The notes under the pieces were generated by a model, which saw nothing but the letters and a program-made list of their open reading frames with translations, had not been told where the DNA came from and did not search any database. Positions 9,642-18,192 of a stretch of DNA of 64,000 nucleotides are shown here, piece after piece (the first letter of the stretch is position 1; every line of letters begins with the position of its first letter). This DNA is from Candidatus Sulfotelmatobacter sp. (GTDB lineage: Bacteria; Acidobacteriota; Terriglobia; Terriglobales; Acidobacteriaceae). The position numbers and the translations under genes are program-made. The stretch spans positions 706,746-770,745 of the forward strand of contig DASYBM010000016.1 of assembly GCA_036500765.1 (NCBI GenBank), in the 5' to 3' direction.

Positions 9642-10778
9642 GTGATTCGATTCGTGGACAAAGACCCCAACCGAAACCAGCGCCAAGGCAAAGACCGGGA
9701 AAAAGACAAAGATCCCGGACCCGCCGATGCCCCCCTTCGCCGCCCCGAAATGGACGAACTCTACCGCAGGCTCCAGCCTGAATTGCGGCGTCCTAAGCCG
9801 AGTCCGGAGGCGATTGCCGCGGCGCTGGAAGCCGCTCAGCGTCTGGCCACCGAAGCCGACGCGGAACACGCAGCCGACCATTCCGTCGAGCAAGTCTCTG
9901 CGCAGCAACTCTCGGTCCAGGAACTCTCCGGCGATCCCAATACGATTGTCTGTGGAGTTTGTGGCTATCAGAATCGCCAGGGGAACAAATTCTGCGGTAT
10001 GTGCGGCATCGCGGTGACAGAATCGCCGGCGCCAGAATCCGAAATTTCGCCCCCAGCGAATTTGCCGGTGGCGAATCCAAAAGAACCGGAGGCTCTCACG
10101 CCTTCATCCAATACGTTCCTTGAACCAGATCCCGCCATGAGGCCGCCCTCCACGCGGCCCACCGGACAGGAAACTCACCACTACCATCACCATTATCATC
10201 ATCATTATTTTCCTGGCGGAGAAGCCATCGCGGCGCGATCGGCGGCGGAGCCAGCCCGCGATTCCGTGCGCGATTCCCTGCGAGAAGAAAAATTCCGGCC
10301 TACAGCGGCCCTGCGTGGAGACTTGAGCCGCGCCGAAGCTGCGGTGCGGCGCATCGCGCACGAGTGGGTGCTGGCCTGCAATACCAAACATCTCGATGAT
10401 TTGCTCGAGCTATATACGGCGGACGCCCTGGTGCTGCGCTCGAATTGTCCCCCGCTGCGCGGCGCGTCGGCGGTGCACGAATTTTTCTTCGGTGCGCTCG
10501 ACGCCGGCCTGGGAGAAGTCGAACTGGAACCGTTGCGCGTGGAAGTTGTCGGCGAACTTGCCTACGAAGGTGGACGATTCAAAGCCCTGATCCCCAGCGC
10601 CACCGGCAAACGCCGCGAAGAGCGCGGCAAATATTTGTGGGTCTGCGCGCGCCAGGGTAACGGCGAGTGGAGAGTCACCGCCGACTGCTGGTCCAGCGAT
10701 CTGACGCTGACCACCCTCGAGTCCGACATCCCGCAGGGCGCAGCCGTAAAGACCAGCCAACCGCGCAAGAACGTGTAA
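9642..10778 (+). CDS. Zinc-ribbon / His-rich / SnoaL-like fusion protein
   Basis: A 378-residue protein assembled from unlike parts. Residues about 1-95 are charged and helical. A zinc ribbon follows with two CxxC knuckles (CGVCGYQNRQGNKFCGMCG, about residues 104-122). A His/Tyr run (HHYHHHYHHHY, about 182-192) may bind metal. The C-terminal half (about 235-360) resembles a SnoaL/DUF4440 NTF2-like domain (EWVLACNTKHLDDLLELYT). Start is GTG 9642; the ATG at 9629 is out of frame. No signal peptide is visible, so it is probably cytoplasmic. Function unknown; zinc-ribbon plus NTF2-like combinations usually suggest a binding or regulatory role rather than catalysis. Confidence 0.75.
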   Translation: MIRFVDKDPNRNQRQGKDREKDKDPGPADAPLRRPEMDELYRRLQPELRRPKPSPEAIAAALEAAQRLATEADAEHAADHSVEQVSAQQLSVQELSGDPNTIVCGVCGYQNRQGNKFCGMCGIAVTESPAPESEISPPANLPVANPKEPEALTPSSNTFLEPDPAMRPPSTRPTGQETHHYHHHYHHHYFPGGEAIAARSAAEPARDSVRDSLREEKFRPTAALRGDLSRAEAAVRRIAHEWVLACNTKHLDDLLELYTADALVLRSNCPPLRGASAVHEFFFGALDAGLGEVELEPLRVEVVGELAYEGGRFKALIPSATGKRREERGKYLWVCARQGNGEWRVTADCWSSDLTLTTLESDIPQGAAVKTSQPRKNV

Positions 10779-10849
10779 AGCAGGCGTCGGCCGTCAATCT
10801 CGAGCTCACGACCGATGGCCGACAACCGATGACCGACGACCGGTTCCGT

Positions 10850-11461
10850 TCACAGCGTCACGCCTACCTTCGCGAGATCGCCTCGTAGCTGATCGAGACC
10901 TCGCATCTCGATCGTGTGCATCCCAAGTTTGGACGGGTATTCCAGATTCTCCGCGCGGTCGTCGATGAAGCAGCATTCTTCCGCCGGAATTTGCGTGATC
11001 TCCAGCGCCAGGCGATAAATCTCGCACTCAGGCTTGCGCAATCCCACGTAGCACGAACTTACAAAAAGCCGGAAGATCTTCCGCAGTCCAAATTTCTCAA
11101 TCCGATATTGATTGAGTTCCCGCGATTCGTTGTTGATCGTGCCCATGAAATATCTTCCCGACTTGGCGAGGGCCTGCGCAAAGTCCAGAACGTCGGGAAT
11201 GGGCTTCGTTAAAGAAAACATGTACTCGCGAAAGGCCTCGCGCGAAAAAACGCGCTTCTGATAAAAGACCGTGCGGTCGAGGTATTCGTCGAGTGTGATC
11301 TGCCCCCGCTCGAACGAGGCAACTACTATCTCGTGCCGATCGTGGAATTGTTTTGCGTCGAGATGAAAGTGTTCGAGCGCGTCGGCCCGTTCGGTGTGGT
11401 CCCAGGCATTGGTGAGCAGCACACCGCCGACATCCCAGAAAATCGCGCGAACGCTCGACAA
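10850..11461 (-). CDS. HAD-superfamily hydrolase (YihX-like sugar-phosphate phosphatase)
   Basis: A 203-residue haloacid-dehalogenase-like phosphatase. Motif I is FWDVGGVLL with nucleophile D10. The usual second Asp two residues later is Gly, similar to the YihX group, where the motif is DLGNV. Motif II is GTINN (the Thr), motif III is the Lys of GLRKPE, and motif IV is FIDDRAEN. A small alpha-helical cap lies between motifs I and II (about 20-85). YihX-type enzymes dephosphorylate alpha-D-glucose 1-phosphate; the substrate here is not proven. ATG 11461 gives the normal N-terminus. Neighbours on the minus strand are a small helical protein and the DUF3179 gene. Confidence 0.85.
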   Translation of the reverse strand: MSSVRAIFWDVGGVLLTNAWDHTERADALEHFHLDAKQFHDRHEIVVASFERGQITLDEYLDRTVFYQKRVFSREAFREYMFSLTKPIPDVLDFAQALAKSGRYFMGTINNESRELNQYRIEKFGLRKIFRLFVSSCYVGLRKPECEIYRLALEITQIPAEECCFIDDRAENLEYPSKLGMHTIEMRGLDQLRGDLAKVGVTL

Positions 11462-11577
11462 GGTGATCCCTCCGTCTGCTCAAATAGTTCTCAACAAAGT
11501 GTAGATGAACTTCGGGGAGTGAACCACAAGGCGATTGCAACCTCAGATTAAGTCAGTCAATTAAAAGTCGATCGCCT

Positions 11578-11772
11578 TTACAGCAGGCCGCCGGTTTTCA
11601 CCGCCAGAACATTCAATGCCATCTCCAGTTTCGTGATGGCATCGCCGATTTCCGGATGCTCGCCGATCTTCTCTTGCAGCGATTTCAGAATCTTTTGGGC
11701 ACCGGCAATATGCGTGGCCGCCTGGGTTCGATCTTGCTCGCGATTGGATTCGGGATGCGCTTCCATGGCCAT
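11578..11772 (-). CDS. Small helical hypothetical protein (64 aa)
   Basis: A 64-residue open frame on the minus strand with two close ATGs (11772 and 11766). The peptide is rich in Ala, Glu, Lys and Leu, and the second half reads as two amphipathic helices (KILKSLQEKIGEH, then ITKLEMALNVLAV). No signal peptide, Cys or known motif. It lies between the DUF3179 gene and the HAD gene on the same strand with ordinary spacing, which supports it as a real gene. A longer overlapping frame (11561-11980) has poor codon character and was not used. Confidence 0.5.
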   Translation of the reverse strand: MAMEAHPESNREQDRTQAATHIAGAQKILKSLQEKIGEHPEIGDAITKLEMALNVLAVKTGGLL

Positions 11773-11850
11773 AGCGTAATTCTATCCGGCATATTTCCGC
11801 TTGACCAGGCTGCGCCATCAGACATATGCGAGAGCCTGAACCGCGACAAC

Positions 11851-13197
11851 TTACCGTTGATAAACCGTCGTCTCCGGATGATAGTTGCGCCAATCGAACC
11901 AATAATCTTTCAGCGCCGGAACCCGATCCAGACATTTCCCTAGCGCCGGACCAGAGACAGCGCATCCCTGAAAATTCCACTCACTCCCCGTGGTGGTGTC
12001 GAGCAGAATCCAAGGCTTTGCAGCGGGAGCGGGAGTGGCTTTGGGTTCGGCGACGGGCGCCGCCGCGGTTGCCGTCGCCACGTGCGTCTCGGTTTCGCCC
12101 TCGCTTTTCAAAAAGAACTCAGCATCCTGTCCGTCGATGCGGCTGATGAAGACTCGAAACGATTTTCCGTCCGGCCCGACCGCCAACAGTAACGGTACGC
12201 CATGCACCCGATCCACCACCGGCGATTGTTTCACCAGTAAGTCCCAGGGATAAGCGCGAGCCGGTCCGTCGATCTGCAAGCCGACCACGACGTCGCGCGA
12301 CTTCAACACGGTTCCCGGAAAGCTGATCACCACCGGCAGCTTCGCCACTTCCGGCTCCCAATTGCTGTCGTATTCCTTTGCGTACTTCGGCACCTCGGCC
12401 AAAACTTTGCCGCCGGATGCGTCCCCCAACTCCAATTTCCATTCGCCCAGAGTTAATTCATCGCTCAGCACCAACCCGAGTGACGCGCCCTGCAAAGGGC
12501 CGGAGATCGCCCTCCCGGTGATCTGCTGCCACCACGTGCCGGTTTCTTTATCGCGCATCAGGAAATTCTGATTGTTGATGCCGGCCAGATAAAAATGCAG
12601 CACTCTTCCGTTCACATTTCGCGACCACACCAGACCGGTGTGACACAGCGTTCAATACGTCACAGCCACTGCGACCCCGCCGACCAAATCATTCACAATG
12701 TGGTGGTAAGCCATCTCGCGGATGGGGTAGGCGCGCGCGTCGGAGCCCATGCGCACCGCGAGAACCATCTCTCCTTTGTCGAGCTTGCTCGCCGCAGCCA
12801 GTTCGAACTGCGGACTATCGACAGGATGAAACATCCACTCAAAGTAATTCAGCCGCGCCATCGCGGTAGAAAATGCGACCAACAAGATGACCCCGCCGAG
12901 GATAGCCTTGCGCCTCCACTCGCCCCGTCTGGTGCGCGATCCCACATCAGCGGATCTTGAGCCGCCGCAGAGCGCCGTGGCTGCGAGCAGACATACAATC
13001 CCAGCACATACCGTGCCCCAGGGCGCGCGCTCGCGCAGAGCCAGCGCCAGCGCCAGTCCTCGCCCACTCTGGTGTGCAAACGGCCGGATGATAAACGCAG
13101 GGATCAAGAAAAATGCAATGCCTACGAGCGCGGACAAACCAAAGATGAACCACAAATAGCCGCGACGATAAAAATAAGGCTGCATGGCGTCGAGCAT
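11851..13197 (-). CDS. DUF3179 membrane protein, candidate selenoprotein (in-frame UGA codon 182)
   Basis: Two consecutive minus-strand open frames (13197-12652 and 12630-11851) lie in the same frame and are separated only by TGA at 12654-12652. Read through, they give one 448-residue protein. Residues 1-130 hold three to four membrane segments. From about 140 the DUF3179 domain begins (VLAVRMGSDARAYPIREM). The UGA falls in VTY-UGA-TLCHTGLVW, where this family normally carries the first Cys of a CxxC motif, so U182 and C185 would form a UxxC redox or metal site. The second part ends in a soluble domain with a short AT/AP-rich linker (about 345-365). A bacterial SECIS-like hairpin starts 10 bases after the UGA. 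A nonsense mutation is the alternative, but the exact Cys position makes recoding more likely. No sel genes are in the window. Confidence 0.75.
12626..12642 (-). promoter_or_regulatory. Candidate bacterial SECIS hairpin
   Basis: On the coding (minus) strand the 17 bases from +10 to +26 after the UGA form a perfect 6-bp stem CACACC/GGTGTG with loop GGTCT; two further G-U pairs can extend the base. GGUCU is also found in the apical loop of the Escherichia coli fdhF SECIS (recalled), where the G and U contact SelB. The loop begins about 15 bases after the UGA, three bases nearer than in fdhF, at the short end of known bacterial spacing. Supports recoding of the UGA as selenocysteine. Confidence 0.6.
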
Positions 13198-13265
13198 CCT
13201 CGCAAAGGCCTGGGGAGCCGAGCAATAGTATATCTATACGATCTTACCCAAACGAAGATCACGTA

Positions 13266-13289
13266 GGGCCGGACGCATTCGTCCGGCCC
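13266..13289 (-). terminator. Perfect 10-bp hairpin after the pilin operon
   Basis: GGGCCGGACG (13266-13275) and its exact complement (13280-13289) enclose a 4-base loop. It lies between the end of the pilX-like gene and the start of the DUF3179 gene, both on the minus strand, so it could terminate the pilin operon. No T-run follows on the minus strand. Next to it is a direct repeat of GGCCCCGCCCGAA (13285-13310). Confidence 0.4.
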
Positions 13290-13364
13290 CGCCCGAAGGC
13301 CCCGCCCGAAAGCTTCGCAAAAGATGAAAAAACGAAAACGAAACCGCAACCATGCCAAAATACA

Positions 13365-13426
13365 AAGGGCACGAAGTATAAAGGACCTTGCCGTCAAGGT
13401 TTTCCTTCGTATACCTTCGTGCCCTT
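13365..13426 (-). terminator. Long imperfect hairpin just after pilX
   Basis: Arms AAGGGCACGAAGTAT (13365-13379) and ATACCTTCGTGCCCTT (13411-13426) pair over about 15 bp with one bulge, starting 23 bases past the pilX stop codon. The position suits a transcription end for the minus-strand pilin operon. The same GAAGGGCACGAAG word recurs at about 28543, so it may instead be part of a dispersed repeat. Confidence 0.4.
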
Positions 13427-13448
13427 CGTGGTTGCAGCTTCAGCAAAA

Positions 13449-16406
13449 CTACTGCGGCGTAAAGTTCTGGTGCGCACTCAGGTTGTCGATGTCCTGAAAC
13501 TGAGGCGTTGCCGGTGGCAGGTTGCTCGGCGTCAGGAACAGGACGTCAAAGTAGTAATCTCGCTGCGGCGGGCTGTACACGTCGCCGCCCGGCCCGTCTT
13601 TGTACGTTCCCGTGTTGTATTCCGAGTAGTACATGCTGACCAGCGAACCGTTGTAGTAGAGGGGTTGCGCGCCCAAGTTCTCGAGATACCGGAGGAAGTT
13701 ATGCATTCCTCCGTCGGTTCCGAAGTCGTTCGCCACGTTGGTCCAGGTGGGTTGCGGGAATGGAGCACTTTTTCCACCCGAGATTGCAGTGCGGTAATAC
13801 GAAGGCGCCGTGGGAACACGATTCCCAGCGACGTCGGGGTTCGCGAGACTGTTCGCATCACTCCACTGGTTCGATAGAAGCATGACCGAGTCGGCGATAA
13901 TGGACGCTGCCGAATGCGGGGTCTGGGTTGGCGTTGCGGCATTGGCCGTGCCCCAGAAAGGATCTGACGAGTTGGTATTGTAGTTGCCCTGGATGTACAC
14001 CGGGTTCTCGGAAGCGATGGTGAACCCACCGCAGCCCGTCGGATTGGTCGCGCTTTGCGAGCATCCGCTGGTCGTAGGCATGACCGGCAGGTAGCTCAGT
14101 AGGCCGGCGCTCATGCCCCCATCCACGAGTTTCAATACGTGGCGAGCTCCGCTGACCGGATTCGCCATGCCCCGCTGATCTGTGACGCCACTAAGCAGCG
14201 TGGTGGTGGTAGGAATAGGAAGTGGTGTGGCGGTGGTACCGGGATTATAGGCTGCGCAGTCGATCGAACTAGCCGTGCCCGCCCCTGAGACCACAATCCG
14301 CTGATACCCATTCAGCGGAGAGCCGGTGTTGATCTCGAAGCCATAGCCCAGATTTTTCTCACCCCAATTGTCGAGGAACCCATTCTGATCGACATCCTCG
14401 GGCGAGTACGTGTAATAAGTCGCGCCTTCCAGAACTCCGTCCGGCGTTGTGGAAGTCAGATTCGCGCTTGAATTCACCACATCCTCAAGTCCCGATTCTC
14501 CGTTGATGACGCCGGCAGGAGTCTGCCCACCGTTCGAAGTGTGCGTAGACGGCAGCATGCCGCGATGATCGGAGAAGTACAGAACGTAGCCGTTGAAATT
14601 CGTGTAGTTCACGTTCAGTCCGCTGGCGCCGATCGAACCCTTCAGCCACTTCGCCAGGTTGCCCACGTCCAGCTCAACCGCGTTCATAATGCCCTGCACC
14701 GAGCAGGAAGAATATTGCTTCGTGCCGCTCACCGTGTTGGCCACGGTGTTGTCGCGCATCTCGCCTTCGCGCGCGTCATAGAAGTTGATCGGGTACCAGT
14801 TTCCTTGCGTTCCTGCGCCGTGAGCGGAGGCTGCGGTCTGAGCCACGGTGGGCATAAGTTGATGAAGAATGAGAATCGCGTTGGGATCAATCGTATTAGT
14901 CGTACCGGGGGCAGTGGGGACGATATCGAACTGGCGGCCAAAACCCAGTCCCAGCCACTCCGTCGTGACGCCCACCCAGGTCCCGGCATTGTTCAAGTAC
15001 TCAACGCGCAGCCAGGGGCCTCCGGTCGCAGCGACAGCCATTTGCGCTACCGAAGTGGGATTGCTGGTCAGCTCCCCGATGATGGGAAATCCGGTAGCGG
15101 TCCAGTTTTGCAGCACGCCATTGCTGAGGGGATTGACCCATCCATGGCTTCCCGGCGTGGCCCAACCAAAATATTCGGTCGTACCCGGAGCATAGACCGT
15201 ACCAGAGGCGGTGGGGAACTGGTAATCCTGTCCATCGGCAATCGCGCCGCGCTCAGGATGCAAGTCGACCTGCGTGTCCGCCAGAAGGATGCGAATGACT
15301 GCCTTGTTATAAAGGCGCGCCGTGCCCAGCGTGCTGCTTGCCGATTCGCCGGGCTGCGGCTTGCGCACGATCGAAATTGGATCGGTGCAGGGCGGCGGGT
15401 TGCTGGTGCAGCTGTTTTGCACGAACGGCAACTGCATGTTCTTCGCGCCGGTCAGCGAATTCACCATAAATCCGTTCAGCGTTCCGGAAGAAATGCTGGG
15501 GAAGTTGCTGTTGACCGAGCCACCCACACTGGGATAACCGCCGCTCCAGCTGGCGTCCCCCGGAACCGTTCCTGCGCCGGGAAGAGCCACGCAGTTGACG
15601 CCGGTCGGAGGAAATACTCCGTTGAGAGGGCAGCCTGCAGTGGCTTTGGGAACGTAGACCGTCCCGCCGTAACCTACCGTCGTTGAATGGCCGTTTTCCA
15701 ATTGATCCATCACGATTTGTGAAAATGCCGAAATCTTGTCATTGAATACCAGGTTAAGGCCCGAAGCCAGGAAAAGATTCTGGTTGGTGTGCACGCGTCC
15801 GCCGAAGCTGAAGTTCGGACCGGCAAAGTAGCTACAGTCATAGCCGCAGAACACTCCAAATTGAAATACCGGAATCAGCGAGACTTCCACCTTGCGGGTA
15901 ATATTCACGCTCGCGCCCGAGGGCCGTGTGGCGATCACCTGCATCGTCATCGGGATAAGTTCGGCGTAAAGTCCCTGGTTCGATCCCGAGCTAACCGTAT
16001 TCCAACTGCTGACCGGCTCTCCACTGCCGTTCACCGGATAGCTGATGGTGATGCTTCCCGCGGGATAGTTCATGTTCGGGACCATGGCCGACGTTGGGGG
16101 GAAATTGACCAGGTTCTGAATCTGGGCGTTAGTCGGGACCTGGTACTGGCTGTAAAGAGCGGAGAGATCGGCCGTCAGTTTCTCCATGCCCGACTCAGCC
16201 CCGTAGTACGCCATATTATTTTCCAGGTCGTTGCCACCCATGTGGGCTTCGTTGGTGACCATGAACATAAGGCCAGCCGCCACGCCCGACAGCAGCACCA
16301 TGATGAGCAGTGCGGCAATCAGCGTGAAACCCCGCTGCGAACCGTTTTTTCCTTGCCCTGTTTTTCCCTGTACCATTCTTCGCCGTCCCATTTTTCCCTG
16401 TAGCAT
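13449..16406 (-). CDS. pilX: Very large PilX-like minor pilin
   Basis: A 985-residue protein with a prepilin-like N-terminus: a 26-residue basic leader, then cleavage before GFTLIAALLIMVLLSGVAAGL, i.e. the mature helix begins FTLIA. The conserved Glu at mature position 5 is Ala, as is common in PilX/GspK-like tip pilins. A PilX-type N-terminal region (NEAHMGGNDLENNMAYYGAESG) follows. The remaining about 850 residues are beta-rich and contain GGRVHTNQNLFLASG, reminiscent of DUF4900. Ordinary PilX is about 170-200 residues. Start ATG 16406 has AGGAG 10 bases upstream; a GTG at 16454 would add 16 residues. It is the last gene of the fimT-pilV-pilW-pilX operon. No separate PilY1 gene is present here. 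Confidence 0.8.
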   Translation of the reverse strand: MLQGKMGRRRMVQGKTGQGKNGSQRGFTLIAALLIMVLLSGVAAGLMFMVTNEAHMGGNDLENNMAYYGAESGMEKLTADLSALYSQYQVPTNAQIQNLVNFPPTSAMVPNMNYPAGSITISYPVNGSGEPVSSWNTVSSGSNQGLYAELIPMTMQVIATRPSGASVNITRKVEVSLIPVFQFGVFCGYDCSYFAGPNFSFGGRVHTNQNLFLASGLNLVFNDKISAFSQIVMDQLENGHSTTVGYGGTVYVPKATAGCPLNGVFPPTGVNCVALPGAGTVPGDASWSGGYPSVGGSVNSNFPSISSGTLNGFMVNSLTGAKNMQLPFVQNSCTSNPPPCTDPISIVRKPQPGESASSTLGTARLYNKAVIRILLADTQVDLHPERGAIADGQDYQFPTASGTVYAPGTTEYFGWATPGSHGWVNPLSNGVLQNWTATGFPIIGELTSNPTSVAQMAVAATGGPWLRVEYLNNAGTWVGVTTEWLGLGFGRQFDIVPTAPGTTNTIDPNAILILHQLMPTVAQTAASAHGAGTQGNWYPINFYDAREGEMRDNTVANTVSGTKQYSSCSVQGIMNAVELDVGNLAKWLKGSIGASGLNVNYTNFNGYVLYFSDHRGMLPSTHTSNGGQTPAGVINGESGLEDVVNSSANLTSTTPDGVLEGATYYTYSPEDVDQNGFLDNWGEKNLGYGFEINTGSPLNGYQRIVVSGAGTASSIDCAAYNPGTTATPLPIPTTTTLLSGVTDQRGMANPVSGARHVLKLVDGGMSAGLLSYLPVMPTTSGCSQSATNPTGCGGFTIASENPVYIQGNYNTNSSDPFWGTANAATPTQTPHSAASIIADSVMLLSNQWSDANSLANPDVAGNRVPTAPSYYRTAISGGKSAPFPQPTWTNVANDFGTDGGMHNFLRYLENLGAQPLYYNGSLVSMYYSEYNTGTYKDGPGGDVYSPPQRDYYFDVLFLTPSNLPPATPQFQDIDNLSAHQNFTPQ

Positions 16407-16464
16407 GTTGTTTGGTCTCCTGCCCCAAAACACCGAACTACTGATAACGAACACCGATAACGAA

Positions 16465-17517
16465 TTACTGATACCGATTACGAAATGCCATGTTGCGGGC
16501 GCTGACTCCCGTCGCCAGATACATGTTCTGGGATTTGTTTCCGTTGGTCAGCATGCTTTCTCCCATGACAATGATGTTGATCTTTTGCATGTTGTTGGGA
16601 GAGTCCCCTACTCCGAGGGGGTTGGGCTCGTCGGCATCGAGCGCGTTGGTCGTCGAGTTGTAAATGTCGTAGGCAAATTGCAGGTTGATGATGTCGTCGG
16701 CCACGGGAACCGGCGTGAGCCCGTTGACCTGGCGCATCAGGCGCGGAGTCTGCCCGGCCCCCGGAACCGTCAAGTAGTACGTCACCGCGTACAGCCGGTA
16801 CGCGACCGTATTCGATCCGCCGGAAATCGATGCGACGGTATTGGCCCCGGCGGCTACATTGAAATTGAGCGGATCCAGTGCCGCAAAAGTGATGGTGGTC
16901 GCGTTAAGGGTGGTAACTTCACCCACCTCTGTGCCGGCGGTATTGCTGAGCATAATCAGGTCGCCGACCTGAATGCCGCCGTTTGAATTGATGGCGGGAG
17001 GAGTGAATCCTGTCGCCGGCGCCAGAGTGATCTGATTGACGTACGGCGACTGGAAAGTCACGGTGTATTCAAACAAAGGAAAGTTGTAGTCGCAGTAAAT
17101 GCTGGTGATGCTGTCGTTAATCGCCGTCGGCGCAGCCGGAATGACCGCGCCGCCCTCAACCCCATTGGTGTATCCGGGAATGATGCCGTACATATAGTTG
17201 CCAGTCGGGTAAGCGTGAGTGGCGACATGGCAGGTGCCGGTTTGATCGCAACCGAACTTGGTCACCGCTCCCACCGGCAACTGGATTCCCCCCGATGGCA
17301 GACCGGCTCCAGCCATGCTGATGTCCTTGACCATCAGATCCATAGCGCCGCGCATGTTCTGCTGAGTTTCTGCCCGTTGCGTCATCAGCATGGTGGAGTT
17401 CATCGCCGTCTTGAACAGGCTGACGATAGACGCCAGCACGATCAAGCCAATGGCCATGGCAACAGTCGCTTCCACCAGCGTGAAGCCTCGTCCCGGTTCT
17501 CGTTTTGACAGTTTCAT
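16465..17517 (-). CDS. pilW: PilW-like minor pilin
   Basis: A 350-residue type IV pilus minor pilin. The 11-residue leader ends in GRG, and the mature protein begins FTLVEATVAMAIGLIVLASI with Glu5 present, the substrate signature for PilD peptidase and N-methylation. The PilW-type continuation RAETQQNMRGAMDLMVKDISMAG follows, then a beta-rich C-terminal region. ATG 17517 is preceded by GGGAAAC and gives a typical short leader; ATG 17529 is equally in frame and would add four residues. It starts 33 bp after pilV and ends 58 bp before pilX. Confidence 0.85.
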   Translation of the reverse strand: MKLSKREPGRGFTLVEATVAMAIGLIVLASIVSLFKTAMNSTMLMTQRAETQQNMRGAMDLMVKDISMAGAGLPSGGIQLPVGAVTKFGCDQTGTCHVATHAYPTGNYMYGIIPGYTNGVEGGAVIPAAPTAINDSITSIYCDYNFPLFEYTVTFQSPYVNQITLAPATGFTPPAINSNGGIQVGDLIMLSNTAGTEVGEVTTLNATTITFAALDPLNFNVAAGANTVASISGGSNTVAYRLYAVTYYLTVPGAGQTPRLMRQVNGLTPVPVADDIINLQFAYDIYNSTTNALDADEPNPLGVGDSPNNMQKINIIVMGESMLTNGNKSQNMYLATGVSARNMAFRNRYQ

Positions 17518-17550
17518 GATGTTTCCCATGCTCGGTTTCTCGTTCCCGCT

Positions 17551-18192
17551 CTATCGGAAAGCCGAAATCAGTCCGTTCACCACGTACGTACGCGGAGTGG
17601 AGGCTCCGCCGATGTAATAGCTGATGGTCACGGTGATTTGCTTAAGATTGGGATTGATGGTCACGCCATCGCTCTGGAGGACGGTGCCAATCTGAATCTG
17701 CCGCCTGAAATTCGCCAGGCTCATGCACGTGTCGTCGGCGGTACCCAGAATGCCGTCAGGGCCGGGCAGGGTGATGGACTCCGGTCCGGCCGCGCATGCG
17801 CCGGTGGCGGGGAAATTGACGTCATCGGCAGTATTCACCAGTCCGTCGGGACCGGCGGAGAGGAGTTGAGTCGCCGCGTTGGTGAAAATGCCGCCGCTGG
17901 AGATGTTATTGATTTGCGAGAACGTGACCTGCTGCGTGTTGCGCGCCGTGTAAATGCTCTCCATCGCCTCCAGCGCCTTCTGCCGGGCGATCAGATTTTC
18001 CTCCGCCCCCTGAGTGGCGGCCAGCGCACTGCCAAAAGCGGCCAGCACCGTGAGGATGCCGATGCCCATGATCGCGATCGCGATCATGGTCTCGATAATT
18101 GTGAACCCGGCCTGCCTCGAACTGTGCCGCGCAGCAGCCTGACGAGTTGCGTAACGAGTTGCATGACGACCTGCGTAATAAGATGTGCGCAT
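17551..18192 (-). CDS. pilV: PilV-like minor pilin
   Basis: A 213-residue minor pilin. Its ATG (18192) overlaps the fimT stop by one base (TAATG), implying translational coupling, so longer in-frame starts were rejected. The leader is unusually long (29 residues) and repetitive in Arg, Ala and His. Cleavage is expected at RQAG before FTIIETMIAIAIMGIGILTVL, with Glu5 present. The mature part has a loop with GPDGLVNTADDVNFP and GPDGILGTADDTC, two similar Asp-rich segments that might bind calcium. Second gene of the minor-pilin operon. Confidence 0.82.
   Translation of the reverse strand: MRTSYYAGRHATRYATRQAAARHSSRQAGFTIIETMIAIAIMGIGILTVLAAFGSALAATQGAEENLIARQKALEAMESIYTARNTQQVTFSQINNISSGGIFTNAATQLLSAGPDGLVNTADDVNFPATGACAAGPESITLPGPDGILGTADDTCMSLANFRRQIQIGTVLQSDGVTINPNLKQITVTISYYIGGASTPRTYVVNGLISAFR

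Noticed and set aside
10850..11461. Inactive HAD protein because the second Asp of motif I is missing
   Set aside because: Active YihX-type phosphatases, as recalled, also lack Asp there, so the change does not by itself imply loss of activity.
12652..13197. The two halves of the DUF3179 frame as separate genes
   Set aside because: They share one frame, the break falls inside the conserved VTYCxxC motif, and the second half would start mid-domain from a GTG without a ribosome-binding site.
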